The position numbers and the translations under genes are program-made. DNA of 64,000 nucleotides from Macrosoma leucophasiata (lineage: Eukaryota; Arthropoda; Insecta; Lepidoptera; Hedylidae). The notes beneath the pieces were generated by a model. That model was not told the origin of the DNA and ran no database searches. It was given only the letters and a program-made list of their open reading frames with translations. Location: assembly GCA_036365455.1 (NCBI GenBank), contig JAWQUS010000017.1, forward strand, positions 5,766,001 to 5,830,000, given 5' to 3'. Position 1 is the first letter of the stretch. Every line of letters begins with the position of its first letter. Shown piece after piece: positions 62,925-64,000 of this stretch.

Positions 62925-63569
62925 TAGGCTATAATCACACTAGTGCAAAGTCGAAGCGAAGCGACATGTCATGTTCTTCACTAGTAGGAAATTCCTCTTT
63001 ATTATTCTATTATTAAGGTACAAATTTGTGTTATGTTAATATACTGATGGTAGAGCTCTAGTGACGGAGCTCGCGGGCGTAGGCACCACAGCATTACCTA
63101 ATATACTTGCCGCTAAATGGAAGTGATGCACTATCGTGTTCCGGTTAGGTGGTAAAGTACGGCCCTATAATTTCCGGCACAGAGGCTTAACACCTTAGGC
63201 CCCAGGAGTGGTAACGCATCTGCATTTTGACCTTGGTCTTTGTGTGGGTGTCTATATGCTGCAGTCATCACTTAACATCAATGTGAACTGCATTCTTGTT
63301 TGCCATTTCCATTACGTAAAAACAAATATTAAATAAAAGCGCGCGTCGACGCGCGTTATAACACGCATTCGCTAGTCTTCGTTTGGCTATATTTACAAAT
63401 AACTACCTGGATCCTCGGGCACAGTGACTGAGTGTTAAGGTACAAATTTGTGTTATGTAAATATGGAAACACGCTAATACGCGCGTAAAAGCGGGAATGC
63501 GCGCGTTTTAGTTAAAAATCATGACGCGTCGTTTAGCTTCGACTCTGCGCCAGTATGAACTGAGCCTTA
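62925..63569. mobile_element. CGCG-rich TIR element with a nested family A repeat
   Basis: Left end AGGCTATAATCACACTAGTG with CAAAGTCGAAGCGAAGCGAC; the right end, inverted, reads AGGCTCAGTTCATACTGGCG with CAGAGTCGAAGCTAAACGAC. The interior has GCGCGCGTCGACGCGCG and several ACGCGCGTA motifs. TTAAGGTACAAATTTGTGTT occurs on both sides of the nested A copy (about 63013 and 63436). Confidence 0.6.
63046..63322 (+). repeat. Family A repeat, full length
   Basis: CTGATGGTAGAGCTCTAGTG to TTTGCCATTTCCATTACGTA plus A-rich tail. Confidence 0.9.
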
Positions 63570-64000
63570 CGCGCGTATTCCCTGAAAGCGTAGGCTGATA
63601 TATGAATTCATGCAAACACCCAATCACATTCGATTATTTGTGCTTTTAAGTGACACATTTATGGTGAAAGTAAGATATGTGAAAGATAGATCAAAAATAG
63701 ATAGAAGAAAAAACTTGCCGAAACCTAGAATCTTTCTATTGTTATCAGACCATATAATTTCATTAGCATTGTTCACACGCATTTTTTTCCAAAGCCATTT
63801 ATATCTATGAAAGTGTAAAAAAGATAACTAATCGAAAAAAAAAAAAACAATTGACGTTTATACAGGCTGCAATCATACTGCATAGATACAAAAGATACGC
63901 ACAAAGAACGCCAAGCCATTCTCCGGGGACTCGCGGATCAGCAAACGGGCGCAGTCGGGTGCGGAATGACATTTAACTTGTTCGTTTTAGGACGGCCGTG
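63570..64000. other. Right edge, no feature seen
   Basis: The plus frame 63610-63810 has no recognisable product. The last 100 bp are GC-richer. Confidence 0.35.

Overview
The window looks like genomic DNA from a moth or butterfly. It is AT-rich, has almost no long open frames, and is crowded with the short transposable elements typical of Lepidoptera: tRNA-derived SINEs, 3' ends of RTE-like LINEs, Helitrons with A|TC...CTAG|T ends, a Penelope-like element, a piggyBac-type MITE and foldback MITEs. The species cannot be fixed from the sequence.

One host gene is recognisable. On the minus strand, between 37488 and 4665, six exons with good splice sites and matching phases spell the N-terminal half (about 382 residues) of a class II POU-homeodomain transcription factor of the nubbin/pdm type. 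Exon 1 carries only five codons (37474-37488). Exons 2 to 5 lie at 34733-34877, 32640-32819, 27779-27919 and 27087-27570. After a 22 kb intron, exon 6 lies at 4665-4846. The POU-specific domain and homeodomain are not in the window and should lie beyond its left edge. Just downstream of exon 6 are a 72-nt near-perfect hairpin and a decayed tandem copy of the exon's 3' part that carries an in-frame stop.

The 5' flank of the gene (about 37.5-40 kb) is CpG-richer and almost free of repeats, which suggests a promoter. The introns and the rest of the window (40-64 kb) are mostly mobile DNA. Repeat families are named by letter. A: about 290 bp with an A-rich tail, about 30 copies, at least two subfamilies. 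B: 3' end of a LINE whose frame reads RWFGHIERM. C: repeat with a tRNA-like core and palindromic ends, seven copies. D and F: tRNA-derived SINEs. E: palindromic MITE. G: LINE 3' end with a TTTCTA tail. H: SINE with a 5S-rRNA-like head. J: TIR element. K: LINE 3' end reading PPTRWTDDL. L: Helitrons. Several insertions are nested with readable target-site duplications, so their order of arrival can be followed.

Region by region: 1-4.4 kb repeats and Helitron pieces; 4.4-4.9 kb exon 6 and its decayed duplicate; 4.9-27 kb one large repeat-laden intron; 27-37.5 kb exons 5 to 1; 37.5-40 kb promoter-like flank; 41-44.3 kb families G and A plus a three-level nest (B, Penelope, unknown insert); 45-47.1 kb Helitron cluster; 47.7-48.2 kb foldback; 51.5-53.9 kb degraded autonomous-type Helitron with Pif1 helicase remains; 54.9-56.8 kb families A, J and H; 58.5-59.1 kb piggyBac-type MITE; 60.7-61.9 kb 136-bp tandem array split by an H SINE; 62-63.6 kb F, A and a CGCG-rich TIR element.
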